NCBI GenBank assembly: GCA_036417435.1
Contig: CM070903.1
Span: 60,364,001-60,428,000, forward strand
Source of the DNA: Inia geoffrensis
Taxonomy: Eukaryota; Chordata; Mammalia; Artiodactyla; Iniidae
DNA length: 64,000 bases
Reading direction: 5' to 3'
Every line of letters starts with the position of its first letter. The first letter of the stretch is position 1. A program made the position numbers and the translations under genes. The notes under the pieces are model-generated. The model had not been told where the DNA came from. It worked only from the letters and a program-made list of their open reading frames with translations, and did no database searches. Shown in pieces: positions 48,151-59,854 of the stretch.

Positions 48151-49780
48151 GCACCCTTTTGTCCATCACCAGCAATTGCCTCTGCCTCAAACAGCATCCG
48201 CGTGTCTCTGTGGGCTTCAAGATGTTGGAAATGACAGGCTCTTCTTTGTACCTTTTCATCTAAGTGACAAAAGCACCTAAGATATAACCAAGCACCCACA
48301 CTCAATGCTATCCCCTTTCATATGAACCTCCTTTCGCAGTCCCTCCACCCTCGACTGAGACAATGCCCAGAAATAAAAGACAAGGTACACAGTATACTTT
48401 TGCAAAGTCCAAGAGTATGTTAAATTAGGCTTCGTTCCAGTCTGAAAAGTTTTATCTCCCCTGTTCTGGTGAGGGATGGATCACGTTATTTCTAAGCCAG
48501 AGTCCAAATACAGAAATGACATTACCCAAACTGGGAGAAGCCAAAGGTCTCTCCTCAGCCATTTCGTGAATAAGGGATGGAGAACTGATATGAAGTTGGG
48601 GGTGCTCTGAGAGATTTTATGGCTAAGTATCCACTCCCCACTTATTTCTCTATACTGGATAAGCTTCTGCAGACTCTTCTGGCTTCCAGCCACTGCCTGA
48701 AAGGACTGTGAGTGCATGTCCGTGTAGACTAGCGTCTCCAAGATTCACTTCTGACATCTCCCTCAGGAAGACCAGCCCTTCTTGAGCCTCATAGATGGGC
48801 AGTCGCTTTCCACCAGGAATCTCCACATTTAAACCTATCAGCCCCTTCCCATGTCACATTCTTGTCAGGTATTCAAATCTCAGAGACCTGGAGAGGCTGT
48901 ATTTGGGGCTGAGTTTCGGCTACCTGTTCTCAGGGAGAAAGAGATGAAGTGCACCAGTGGCCACAGAGGGAAATTCCAGGGTGAGAGGTCTCAGGTCCTA
49001 GGCTCTCGTCCTCTGAGCTGGTATCTCTTCTGTCTCCTCTCTCTCCTGAGCCCATATGGTTCCATTTTGAATACCCAGTACACCGCTGTCTATCCCAGGG
49101 TTGTAAAGGGCAGGGTAGGAATTGTTACTGAGGGGTACTCAGTGAGATGTTCCTGTGTAATTCAAACATCTTGTTATCCTAAACAAAGGACTCTTAGCTG
49201 GCTGTTCTGCTCTTGTCCCAGTGGGCCCCTTTGTCAGCAGCAGGATTCAGTCTTCTCCCTTTGATAGCCAAGTTGGGATATTTATTTTACTTTGCTATGG
49301 CCCAAGATCTGCTTATTGGGAAGAGCTGCTTAGCCAGTTTGCATCAGCTCTGCTGGGACCTGGATGGGAAATTCAGTATGAGCCCACATGGAATATTATT
49401 CTGGCTTAGCTGCAGGATTAGGGTTCAGAGTTCCAACATACTTGTCTTCGCTTACTCTGCAGGGTCATTGCTAGGACATGCGGGGCCCTACACCACTCAG
49501 GCTGGTACAGGAGTACTCACGTCTGGGACTTAACTGCTTTTTCTTTTAACTTTAAGTAATAGCATGTTATAGCAGAAAAAGCAGTGCCCGGGGAGGTCCA
49601 GACGTTATTGAACTCACTAACCGAGATAAGTGAACATTATAACCAACCTCATCAATTCATGTCAGGTTTTTGACCAAAAGAGTTTTGAGAAAAGAATGTT
49701 GTGATTTTTAGAGCTCCTTTTCAGATGTGGAAATTACAGATAAACGATTATGGAGCTAATTAATGGAAAAAGCATACTAA
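48151..49780. other. About 1.6 kb without a recognised gene or repeat
   Basis: A 137-codon plus-strand frame (48851-49264) and an overlapping 106-codon frame (49213-49533) are the longest in this part. They are Cys/Ser-rich, lack domains, and have no obvious acceptor/donor pairs that would make a convincing exon. Confidence 0.45.
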
Positions 49781-49782
49781 GC

Positions 49783-49945
49783 CTTCGGCACCAGAAGGAC
49801 AGAGATTCAAATCCTTTCAGGCTGATTTTGGGGAAGTCACTTAATTGCTCTGAGGTTCCGTTTCCTGAACTGGACTGAACTACCAGCTTGTCGTATTGTT
49901 TGGAAGATTAAATGAGACATGGCATGTGCAGCATAGGTTAAGTTT
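49783..49945 (+). mobile_element. MIR SINE fragment
   Basis: 'gacagagattcaaatcctttcagg', 'ggggaagtcacttaattgctctgaggttccg' and 'gaagattaaatgagacatggcatgtgc' follow the MIR consensus in sense. Confidence 0.85.
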
Positions 49946-50440
49946 AAAAAAAAAAACTTAATTTTAGGATACGTGGAGGGATGAGGGATAAACGAGAGCA
50001 ATGAAATGTTGGAAGAAACAAGAAACAGATTTGGGGAAGGCAGTGAACCATATGGAAAACCTTAATTTGAGAGTGTGAAGGAACAAGGGAAAGAAGAGTC
50101 TGAAGAATGGGAACTTGCTAGTGGGCTAGGTAGGCTCCGGGGAAGGCCAGAGCCTCTAAAGTAGGTGCCTTGAGCTGTATATAACCAGAACATAGCGCAC
50201 TGGAGCTAAGGGATGGGTGTAAGGTACAGCAGGAAAAGTTGAGACACCCCTTGGGGACCAGCCTGTTGGATATATAGAGAACCAGTCAGTGTGTCTCTCA
50301 GCATCAAGCAAGTTTTTCCACTAGGAGTACCTGACTCTTACTCACCTGGATGCATGTCTACCCTGCGATTTCATTGCACTTGGAGCCAAGTGACTAAATT
50401 CATATTGCCCAAAAGTTCCCAAACAGAAATGAGAAGTAAA
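49946..50440. other. Single-copy, GA-rich DNA
   Basis: No gene or repeat recognised. A short A-run near 49950-49960. Confidence 0.45.
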
Positions 50441-50444
50441 TGAT

Positions 50445-50692
50445 GACATTTGTTATACAGTGCATGCCTACCCAAAGTGCCAGACACTGGGCTAAGGCAT
50501 TCTACACCCATCACCTCCTTAAATTCTCACAGCACCATGAGGAATGTATTATTTTCCACATACCATAGTTGAGGAAACTGAGGCTCAGAGACATTAAATG
50601 ATTGCCCAGGGTCACAGACCTAGCACGTGGCAGAGCTGGAATTCACCTCTAAGTCTGACTGACAGCACAAACCACTACAGTGCACTTCCTTA
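50445..50692 (-). mobile_element. MIR SINE, near full length
   Basis: 'agtgccagacactgggctaaggc', 'cttaaattctcacagcaccatgaggaatgt', 'agttgaggaaactgaggctcagag', 'gcccagggtcacagacctagcacgtggcagagctgg' and 'aaaccactacagtgcactt' cover nearly the whole reversed element. Confidence 0.92.
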
Positions 50693-51388
50693 CTGCTGGT
50701 AGCAAGAAATGTCATAGATTTTATATGAGAAATCCCTAAGCTCCCAGACACTGGAAATGGAAGGTTACAGTGGTGGAGCTTTTGTGGGAAGGACCTTGGC
50801 CCCCTTCACCGCAGTCCTTCCTCTCAGTTGGCTCCCAGTTCCCAGCTGATGCCCACTAGGCACAGCAAGCACAGGGAACCCACAATCCTTTTAAGGACCC
50901 ACAAAAATGTTTTAATTTGTCATAAAATCAGAAGATAAAAACTAATATAATTTATTATATTCAAAGAAGTTATAAAGGATAATTTTTAATACTTTTATGT
51001 GGAGGAAAGGGCACACAAAAGGCCCACGAAAACCATAATGCAGCCCTGCCTGCTTTCTTAAATAATCTAGAAAGTGTATGGTGTGCAATTGCAATCCTTG
51101 CGTAGCACCACCTCCTCTTTCTTTCATTTGGGGAGTTATATCATTCTAGAAATCCTTAAGCAGGGAACATGCTTTTTTTGGCAGGCTATTCTTTTCAGCT
51201 GACATAAAAGTTGATACAAATATATCTAAATACTCAGATATACAAATGTGACCAGATACTTAAAGCTTAATATTCACAAGCTATACCCGAGAATTGTGTA
51301 CCCCAACTTGTCCATGGATATAGATTCATAAGCACCATGGGGCAGCCCTAGAACTTGCACTGTAAACATAATCACCAACACACACAAA

Positions 51389-51421
<33 letters not shown>

Positions 51422-52145
51422 CTCTGACAATAAAACAAATAGACAAGGAGCCAAGAAGATCAAATTACTATCCCATGAACAGTTAAAAAGAGAAAAATCC
51501 CAGATTTGCAGTCCAATCTGTGGTAGGTAAATAAAGGATCAAGAGGGGGTGGGAAAAAGAATAAGGCAGTGCAGATTGAGCCAATGCGTTTATTATTATT
51601 ATTTTTCAAGGTCCAAGACCAGAGCAGTTATTAATGATGGCTCTCAGAGTCTCCCCAGTTAGGCATCCCCTGCTCTTTGAAGGATTCCAGATCTGTACAA
51701 GCCAGTAATAACATCAGATTTGAGGACTGAGTTGGGGGTCAAGACAAGGGGAGAAGGGGAGGGTGTAAAATCTCTGTGAGGGGATCCATGATTTAAAACA
51801 AGCTCAGAAACAGCTGAAAAGCCAGAAAGGAAACTATCTCCTTAATTGGACCCCTTTCACCTCTTTCTTTCCCCATTCCGCCATCAATTCTCCCTCCACA
51901 GAATGTACCCAGGCAAAACATTTGAAAGGGATTATCTGCCCTGTTCTTCAAAGCCAAGTTATTTTTGGTTAATTGGGGGTGAAAATGTGAGGCAATCTCT
52001 GAGCAGAGATACCCTGAAGTCCTCCTGCCTGTTTAGAATCAACAAATCCCAAACTCATACCGGTAAGAAGATGAATACTCATAATGGAGCCTCAGGCTTC
52101 AATATGATTCCTACAATATTCATTTATCTGGAATGTTGGGAGATT
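50693..52145. other. Single-copy DNA with a (CA)n tract
   Basis: Nothing coding recognised. (AC)n microsatellite at 51380-51419. AT-rich at 51170-51300. The 100-codon frame at 51846-52148 has no domain. Confidence 0.45.
51380..51419. repeat. (AC)n microsatellite
   Basis: Dinucleotide run of about 15-20 units with an imperfect leading part. Confidence 0.95.
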
Positions 52146-52149
52146 TAGG

Positions 52150-52400
52150 TATTTTGGTTCACTAATTCATTCCACAAAGATACAATGCCACCTATTGAAA
52201 TAATAATGATAATAATAAAGTGATAGCTCTGTGCCTGTGCTAAGTACTTTATCTGCAGTGATCTCATTGAATCCTCACAGCTCCATGAATTAGGCACTGT
52301 TATTACAGCGAAGGAATTGTACAGACAAGGAAACTGAAGCTTGGAGATGTGAAGTAATTTACCCAAGATCTAGGAAATAGATCAGGTGCACTGTAACTCA
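52150..52400 (-). mobile_element. MIR SINE
   Basis: 'gctctgtgcctgtgctaagtactttatctgcag', 'cattgaatcctcacagctccatgaattagg' and 'acaaggaaactgaagcttggagatgtgaagtaatttacccaagatct' run through the reversed MIR. An (ATA)n stretch sits at 52196-52219. Confidence 0.88.
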
Positions 52401-52484
52401 GATCTCTCATTGTATAATTTACATTGTGGGTTATTTTCTCATTACTATTCATCATTTAAGGTTCTTTCCAAATTTTAACTACTA

Positions 52485-52738
52485 GAAATAACATGGCAAT
52501 GTACTCTTTGTACATAAAGTTTTTCTCTTATTCCTGATCTTTTTTTCTTTTTTTTTTTTTTTAAGAATAAATTCACAGGAGTAAGATGTCTGGATTAAAT
52601 GGTTTAAATATTTGTTGATTCTCACTATGTATTGCCAAATTGTATTTTTAAAGGCTTTGCTCATTTACACTGGGAACATCACCATGCAAATGACCCATTT
52701 TTCTCAAATCCTTTCAGACACTGTCTGTTTACTGATAA
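52485..52738 (-). mobile_element. Old L1-type 3' fragment
   Basis: 'ggagtaagatgtctggattaaatgg', 'tattgccaaattgtatttttaaaggc' and 'gctcatttacactgggaacatc' resemble reverse-oriented L1M 3' ends. T-rich run at 52541-52563. Confidence 0.55.
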
Positions 52739-52808
52739 GATTTGGCTGCTCTCTGGCCACCATTCCACGATCAACGGCAAAGGTTCTCAGGAATGCTGGG
52801 TTTTGGGG

Positions 52809-53023
52809 GTTTTTTAAAATTATTTATTTACTTGGCTGCGCCAGGTCTTAGTTGCAGCACGGTGGATCTTCATTGCCTCGTGCAGCATGCGGGATCTTTA
52901 GTTGCAGCACATGGGATCTTTTAGTTGCAGCATGTGGGATCTAGTTCCCTGACCAGGGCTCGAACCCACACCCCCCGCCTTGGGAGTGTGGAGTCTTAAC
53001 CACTGGGCCACCAGGGAAGTCCC
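52809..53023 (-). mobile_element. Older tRNA-derived SINE of the CHR/Bov-tA type, with TSD
   Basis: 'ttggctgcgccaggtcttagttgcagcac' at the tail side, repeated 'tagttgcagcatgtgggatct' modules, reversed B-box 'ggctcgaacccacacccccc' and head 'gggccaccagggaagtcc'. The body differs from the other copies, suggesting an older subfamily. TSD caggaatgctg (52798-52808 and 53024-53034), identical. Confidence 0.93.
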
Positions 53024-53373
53024 CAGGAATGCTGTTTTAGTGGCCAGTAGCATCCCAAGGCTGTGAACATACTGGATTATAACAGGCTGTATGAAGGCCA
53101 TTACCTCTTACCCCATCTCCCATCTGTTGGCCAATACCTGTAATTCCACCATTAGGGACTCATCCTTTTGGCTTAAGGTTTAGCATTTTTCTAAAATGTC
53201 CCCTGGAAGGTGTTACTTTTAAATGGCTATCAGTTATTTATATTCGGTGTTGAAGGAACAGAACCAGGTTATTTTGAGAAGGAAAGGAAACCAGGGGACA
53301 GTGTTTGGAGTTCTGGGAGCATGGGGTGGGGAAGGGGGTTTGGGGAGGGACTGAGAGGCAAGAAGAAAGGTAC

Positions 53374-53740
53374 GGGCTTCCCTGGTGGTGCAGTGGTTAA
53401 GAATCCGCCTGCCAATGCAGGGGACCCCGGTTTGAGCCCTGGTCCGGGAAGATCCCACATGCCACGGAGCAACTAAGCCCGTGTGCCACAACTACTGAGC
53501 CTGTGCTCTAGAGCCCGCGAGCCACAACTACTGAGCCCGTGAGCCACAGCTACTGAAGCCCGTGCACCTAGAGCCCATACTCCACAAGAGAAGCCACCAC
53601 AATGAGAAGCCCACGCACCGCAATGAAGAGTAGCCCCCACTCGCCACAACTAGAGAAAGCCTGCACACAGCGATGAAGACCCAACAGAGCCAAAAATAAA
53701 TAAATTAAATAAGGAAATCTATAAAGAAAAAAAAAAAAAA
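53374..53740 (+). mobile_element. CHR-type SINE, long form, with internally repeated module
   Basis: Head gggcttccctggtggtgcag, B-box-like ggtttgagccctgg. The body has three consecutive 'gccaca(a/g)ctactga' modules (about 53485-53565), then 'cgcaccgcaatgaagagtag' and 'agacccaacagagcc', and a mixed A-rich tail. Flanks agaaaggtac / agaaggtac look like the TSD. The module triplication makes this copy longer than the one at 33725. Confidence 0.94.
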
Positions 53741-53821
53741 GAAAGAAGGTACAAGTCTGTTCCCTCCCCTACTAGCCAAGGGTACACTTTATTTTTCCTC
53801 TCCAGTGCTGTGCATAGGAAG

Positions 53822-54065
53822 GTAGTTTTCATTTATTCCTTTATTCATTCATTCCACAAAAATTTTTTTTGAGTGCTTACTATGATGTAGACAGCATTAC
53901 AGGTGCTGGAGAGAGATACATCTGTGAACAAAACAAAGTCCTTGCCCTAAGGATTGCTTACATTTTAGTGACAGGAGACAGTCAAACAAATAAACATATA
54001 ATGTGTCAGGAAGTAATAATGCTGTAAAGTGTTGTTTCTAAAGAGGAAAATTGTCAGAAGCCAGT
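53822..54065 (-). mobile_element. L2 LINE 3' end
   Basis: 'tttattcattcattccacaaaaattttttttgagtgcttactatgatgtagac' then 'gaacaaaacaaagtccttgccctaagg' and 'gtcaaacaaataaacatataatg' is a typical reversed L2 3' end. Confidence 0.85.
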
Positions 54066-54369
54066 CTCTGAGAAGGACTCCAGGGATAGATAATCTCCAG
54101 ACTCAAGGATGTGGGGCGTGTATGTGAGACTGAGGGATATGGCAGGAAAACAAAAATTACAGACAAATCACTAGCAAACAAGGCAGCTTTCTGACTCTTA
54201 TTAGACAGTACTCTAGACCCCCTTCATTTCTCCCGACGAAGATTCATGATTTTAGTCACCAGATCCCTCAATTGGCTGTAAGAATGTGTGTAGATAGGGT
54301 GCTATTGTTCTGTGTGTGGATCTAGTGTATTGTTCTATAGTGAGAACAGCAGAGCTCTTTCAGGCTCCC

Positions 54370-54560
54370 CTCTGACAAGTGTCTGTGGTGAGAAGGCTGG
54401 AACGCCTTGGAAGTTAAGACTCTACCTAACCCGCTGCTGTGGAACTTGGGCCAGGCCCCTAACTGCTCTGCCCTGGGCCTCAATCCAATTAAGCAAAGCG
54501 AGGAGTTTAGACTCTCGAAAGAAGGTCTCCATGGTCCCTTCCAGCCCTAGTCTTTGTCTT
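54370..54560 (+). mobile_element. MIR3-type CORE-SINE
   Basis: 'gtggaacttgggccaggcccctaactgctctgccctgggcctcaa' and 'gcgaggagtttagactctcg...ggtctccatggtcccttccagccctag' give the CORE and the diagnostic MIR3 tail. Confidence 0.85.
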
Positions 54561-54887
54561 CCACCTCAGCTTGCATTTCTGCCTCTGAGCCTTCCAACTA
54601 AACAGCAGGATTAACCCATCAGCTCAGCTGGGCTGGGAGAGGAAGGGAAACAGGCAGAAGAAGTATCAATGGTATTGCACTCCAGTGAGCACTGAAGAGG
54701 TTCCATTCACGGACCAACAAAACCTGGGAGAAGCCTCGGACTTAATCTGCCAAGGAGGCTCCAGCAGTAGGAACAAAGGAAATCATAGCCTTATTTGGCA
54801 ATCCAGGCACAGCGTCTGTGTTCTCCCTGAGACCTGAGCCCACCAGCTCCCCCAGTGCACGTGTGCACGCAGCGCACGCGCGTGCAC

Positions 54888-54926
54888 GCACACACACACA
54901 CACACACACACGCACACACACACACA
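54888..54926. repeat. (AC)n with CG interruptions
   Basis: cacacaca run preceded by a cgcacgcgcgtgcacgca segment that is CpG-rich by local standards. Open frames across it are artefacts. Confidence 0.95.
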
Positions 54927-55815
54927 GTGGGATTACAGGTTTCCAGAAGGAAAAGGGAAGACAAAGAGGCAAAGACAAGGCACCTGAGGAGTTAGGTGAT
55001 AGCTGATATAAGAACCGCATTTTAACACTACCTTTTAGACCGGGTTGTAGGAGCACTTGTAGTTTAATTTTATAAAATTAAGATCCTTTTTACACTTAAT
55101 AACCAAGGAGCACTTTGATGAGGTTCAAAATGAAACTCTTGCGTGGACTTCTGCATGAAACCTTTTAGGGTCCTGAAGTAATTTACGTTTCTTAACACAT
55201 TATGGCGGTTACAATACTTTGTCCCTTTCCATAGAACCTCTAGCTAGGCATTTTAAAAAATATTCCGACACCTTTCTAGTGAAGTAGGTTGGGATTATGC
55301 ATAGTCCCATTTTATAAGTGGGAAAACTGAAGTCGTGTTTCTTATGGCTGCCTATTATGTCTACAGTATGCTGCTGCAATCACCTGGGTCAGCTTCCTCA
55401 CCAGACATGATCCTTGACTTTGAATGGATGGTGGTGAGAATGAGCAGATTGCTATCACCCTTCCACAGGTAAGTCCCAGAAAGAGGATGGGCAATTAGGA
55501 TGCCACACAACAACGAGTAACTTCCCTGGTTGGGGAAATAAGGACGTGATGCTACCCCTCTCCATGCTGATCTAAATGCCACACTCTGTCTTTGTCAGCT
55601 GCTGAAAGTATCTGGGAGATTATATTATTAGGATGACTCACAAAATTAAATAATCACTTGTTTTTGTTTTGTTTTGTACTCATATGTTTTTCTTCATTTG
55701 ACCTTCTGCTGCCCTATGCCAGCATAAATTGCATCTTTCTGAAGGCAAGTCTAAGTTTGCATGCATTAGTGTGTATAAGTAGCATTTCAGCTTATAGGCA
55801 TTGTCTGTAAAAAGG
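54927..55815. other. Single-copy DNA with a weak MIR trace
   Basis: A short reversed MIR trace (tttctagtgaagtaggttgggattatgcatagtcccattttataagtggg, 55273-55325). (TTTTG)n short run near 55660-55678. No gene. Confidence 0.45.
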
Positions 55816-55823
55816 AGCTGGAG

Positions 55824-56036
55824 GGCTTCCCTGGTGGTGCAGTGGTTGAGAGTCCGCCTGCCGATGCAGGGGACGCGGGTTCGTGCCCCGGTCTGGGAAG
55901 GTCCCACATGCCGCAGAGTGGCTGGGCCTGTGAGCCATGGCCGCTGAGCCTGCGCGTCCGGAGCCTGTGCTCCGCAACGGGAGAGGCCACAACAGTGAGA
56001 GGCCCGCGTACCGCAAAAAAAAAAAAAAAAAAAAAA
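55824..56036 (+). mobile_element. CHR-type SINE, short form, with perfect 15-bp TSD
   Basis: Complete head-to-tail copy (gggcttccctggtggtgcag ... ggcccgcgtaccgc, then A27 or so). TSD aaaaaggagctggag is identical at 55809-55823 and 56037-56051. One of the youngest-looking insertions here. Confidence 0.97.
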
Positions 56037-56051
56037 AAAAAGGAGCTGGAG

Positions 56052-57299
56052 CAGTCTTCTGTGAGGTCTTCAACTAAGATATTTGCTAAATAACTTTGGG
56101 GCAAAGATTTTTGCCTGAAAGCCTAGTATAAAAATGAAAAGAATTCTGCAAGCAAGGAATTTAGCTTCTTGTGTTCAGTTATTTTTCCACAAGGAATAGG
56201 TGAGGGATGTGAGGTTAAAAATTATTGTTGAGTTATGACCAGTAGGTGACAGATGTGGTTTCTTTTTTTAAAATATGATACCTGTGGCCACAACTGATTG
56301 TAGGAAAAACCGTGGAGATGTTGCTCGTGGGTTCAGCTATTTTCCTTTTCTGTGCTCCTCTCCCTACTAGTGGTTTGTTTTTACCTGTGAATTAGGTGGC
56401 CCTTATCATTCCATCAAGATGTCCTTGATCTTTGCCTACACTTTGATGTTTCCCCTGAGTAGCAAACCCATCTCTGAGTAGCATCTCTCAGAGCAAACCC
56501 ATTTCCCCACTTCATCAATAGTTTCCAGTCCAGGTTTGACTTCTTGATAATTGGACAATTTCAGGTATATCCCCAGAATAGGGAACTTTGGGGGCCAAAG
56601 AGCCTCCATGCAGCACTCCTCTCCAACTCTCCATGGAGGGTCTGCTCATAGGTTGAGTCTGGCCCCTTCAGACCTCTCTTCTCCACTATCACAGAGAGAG
56701 TCAAGACTCTTAGCTAGGCTTGTGAGCAAAACAAAGGAAGCTGTTGCAGTTGTAAAACTATTTTGAAGCTCTTTGTGGAGAAAGAACTTCTGGTGGCCCT
56801 GTTGCTTCCTAGGAGCTCTCCTCCCACTCTCAGTCGTGTGAGTGTAAATTTTCCAGAAACCTCCAGGCCTCTTCATCATCACAAGTCTCATCTTCCCACT
56901 CAACTCTCTTTCCAGGTGAAGACTTAGCCTCTGCAGACCTGCGAGCCCTATAGTTGACCTCCCTGCCCCCATATACAAAGTTACTTCCTGCTTTGGTGGC
57001 ATCTATCATTAGAAGGGATTAGAGGTGTTGTGCACAAGTGGCACATGGTGGGCACAGTGTATATGTTGGCAGAGTCGAACAGACTACCAAGAAAGGGACA
57101 TACCCTTCTGCCATAAAACTCCAATAGAAGGTGGCTTGCATCTGAGACAGTGACCCTCAAAGGGTGGTCTAAGGCTCACAGCAGGCAGGAAGGGACTTGT
57201 GAGCCTTGAAAGGGTTAAAGTATGTCTTTTGTGGGGAGGGATGGAGCTTCATGTGGTAGATGATGGCGTAAGTGAGCCATGGGGCTTTTTGCCATAGTC
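56052..57299. other. Single-copy DNA, nothing recognised
   Basis: Short overlapping frames at 56551-56766 (plus) and 56646-57002 (minus) have no domain. No repeat recognised. Confidence 0.45.
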
Positions 57300-57312
57300 A
57301 AAAAAATTTGAG

Positions 57313-57511
57313 GGCTTCCCTGGTGGCGCAGTGGTTGAGAGTCCGCCTGCTGATACAGGAGACACGGGTTCGTGCCCCGGTCTGGGAAGATCCCACATGC
57401 CAAGGAGCGGCTGGGCCCGTGAGCCATGGCCGCTGAGGCTGCGCGTCCGGAGCCTGTGCTCCACAACGGGAGAGGCCACATCAATGAGCGGTCCGCGTAC
57501 CGAAAAAAAAA
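57313..57511 (+). mobile_element. CHR-type SINE, short form, with perfect 13-bp TSD
   Basis: Complete copy from gggcttccctggtggcgcag to cggtccgcgtaccg plus A-tail. TSD aaaaaaatttgag identical at 57300-57312 and 57512-57524. Confidence 0.97.
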
Positions 57512-57524
57512 AAAAAAATTTGAG

Positions 57525-58780
57525 AACATTGGATAAAAGTACAGTCATGCCAAGAAGCAAAGGGATGGCCATTTTCTTTGAAAAGTGTCTTCTGCTGCAC
57601 CTGAAAATGGGCAGCTCAGCCTGTGACACATAGGGATGTAGAGAAGGTCCCCAGATGGCCTTGTCCCCAGAGACTCATCACCATCCTTTCAGGTTCTGAA
57701 TCCTGACTCTCCTGACATCATTAGAATAGCATTTCCCACCCCCAAAAGCTGAAACTCCAAGCCTGTGCACATCCAGATATGACACACACACAGACACACA
57801 CACACACACAGAGACACACAGACACGCGTGTGCGCGCATGTTGCCAATTTGTTAATTAACCCTGATAAATACAACTGATAAGAGTACTAGTTATTCCCTT
57901 TGGCCTGATCAGAACATTCCTTCAGAATGAAGGAAGTGAGTTGGGTTTCAGAAGCGTCTCTCCTTGATGAAGCTTTAGGCACTCCCACAAGGTCAGGGGC
58001 AGGAAACCCTGTGTCCAGGATAGTGCCTCTGCAAACTTGCTTTTTCTTGACTCTCAAAGCTGATCATTTTCCTCTCCCCACCCTACTTCCCAGAGAGATG
58101 TGTTCTGTTCAGAGGGGTTCTTCAAACAGCATGCACTCAATTGGTTGGGTTCTGAGTACTGTCCTACTACCTGCTTCCCTGAATTTTCTCCTAGTTCACC
58201 TTGATTGGTATCTTAGGTATCCCCAAGCTTTTGACTCACATATTTAGGGATGATATCGTGATTTACTTCCACAGGTGGCTAATCACATCCATTGTGTATG
58301 GATCTTAGTAGTTTCACCCTTACAGGGAACTATATTTCCAAAGTCTTAGAACACATCTTATTGTGGTCTCTAAGCCCTACAATGTCTTCTAATCCTGTGA
58401 TCTGTTGGTAGGAGCAAATTCTCCCCAAGTGACAGTTCCTGAGTCACAGAAATGGACACTGAGTTCGTGTATTCCTTCTACCATCCCTCCTCTGACTTAG
58501 GCATTCGCCCTTGACCTCTTCAGTGAAGCTGGCTCTAGGCATTCTTCCCACACAGCACAGAAAGGATTGGGATGAGAGGTGTCCCTTAACAGCAACTTTC
58601 TGAACAGCAGAGGAATCACATAAGAGATGAAAGAGCAGCTGCAAGTGAGTATGTGTGCCCTGGGCCCTCAAGCAGGACAGGGGGCTGAAGTTTAATTGTC
58701 CTCGCTCTGGATCATTTTATTGGTTGTAGCTTTTCAGGATGGTCCCAGCTCCTGAAGTCTCACTCACTTAGGAAACATCT
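57525..58780. other. Single-copy DNA with (AC)n
   Basis: Imperfect (AC)n at 57781-57825. A 106-codon frame at 57927-58247 has no domain. Nothing else recognised. Confidence 0.45.
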
Positions 58781-58784
58781 ACTA

Positions 58785-58890
58785 GTAGCCTCCAATCTTC
58801 ACGGCACGGAGTGTGGGCGTAGGATGAATAAAAGATGAACAAGACATGGTGCATGCACTCCAGGAACTCACAGTCTAGTGAAGGCAGGAA
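58785..58890 (-). mobile_element. L2 LINE 3' trace
   Basis: 'aaaagatgaacaagacatggtgcatgcactccaggaactcacagtctagtg' matches the reversed L2 phrase 'gacatagtccctgccctcaaggagctcacagtctagtg'. Short. Confidence 0.7.
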
Positions 58891-59660
58891 CGCTGGCTTT
58901 CTGGCAAGTGGTTCCTGGAATAAGTTATGGGATAATAACAGGCAAGAAGGAGAAGGAACATTTGGAATTGCCTGGAGAGGCGTCCACCCTTGAAATCCTT
59001 CCTGCAAGCACAAGGCTGTTTTTCTGCACTGGGAGCTGCACTCCCCTTCTTCCTCCTTCTCCCTGCCCTCCAGCTCTTTCCTCCCTGCCTGAGTCTGACT
59101 GTCCTCCTCCCGGAGGGCTGTGGCGCTGCTTCACAGGATGAGTCATCCCCACCTGTCCCCACACATAGAGGGGCACCCCTCCATGAAAGGAGCAGGGATC
59201 TTCGGAGTAAGCCCAAGTTTGGGCCAATATATTTACTTACTTTAAAGAGGTTAAAGAGTGAAAACTCTTACTTGAATGTGAGTGAGCTTCGACACTCCTT
59301 TTTAAAGCACAGGGATATGGTAAATTTTTTTAAATGTACCTACCCTGGTATCATGAGACCCCCACGGCTAGAAACTATAGACTAGTGAATGAGAAAAAGC
59401 TAGGAAGTAAACTAGCCTCATTTAAAAAGCTAACAAAGAGAGTTGTGTTAATTTTAGCTAAAGTAAGTTTCAAAACCAAGTGAAATGTTCCAAGAATGGG
59501 CATCCCTACAGATTGTATTGTTCATAAAATGGTAATCCAAGATATTATGAATTTGACAGTCACCTTAGTGAGCACTGGAAATACTGAGCAAGTCAGTCTC
59601 AGCCCTCATGGTTCCTTGATGATGTTTCTTCAAAGTAAAAGGCACAGCTTCCTAAAAGTT
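58891..59660. other. Single-copy DNA, nothing recognised
   Basis: A 131-codon plus-strand frame (58990-59385) overlaps opposite-strand frames and lacks a domain; treated as chance. Confidence 0.4.
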
Positions 59661-59768
59661 CTGTGCTCTCTCTTGCTCTCTCACTCTCTCCCCCACCTTT
59701 CTTTCTCTCCACCTTCCACCCACTTTCTTTCTATCCCTCTCCCTCTGTCTTCCTCTCTTTCCTCCTCA
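59661..59768. repeat. Pyrimidine-rich low-complexity tract
   Basis: Nearly pure C/T sequence on the + strand, with ctctct and ttcctc sub-repeats. Confidence 0.85.
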
Positions 59769-59854
59769 CACTGGTGATAGTCATGGGCAGAGTCTGTTGG
59801 CAGCTACCACAATGACATGCAGGCACTGCTTTGTATCATCCACACTTTGCTGTG

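Noticed and set aside
48851..49264. 137-codon plus-strand frame
   Set aside because: No domain, no clear flanking splice sites, composition close to random translation. Cannot be excluded as a lncRNA part but not supported as a gene.
55824..55900. tRNA gene suggested by A-box/B-box-like motifs at SINE heads
   Set aside because: The Pol III boxes are part of tRNA-derived SINEs; no intact cloverleaf with anticodon and acceptor stem is present.
58990..59385. 131-codon plus-strand frame with a hydrophobic N-terminal part that could pass for a signal peptide
   Set aside because: Opposite-strand frames of similar length occupy the same GC-rich patch and no mature-domain signature follows.
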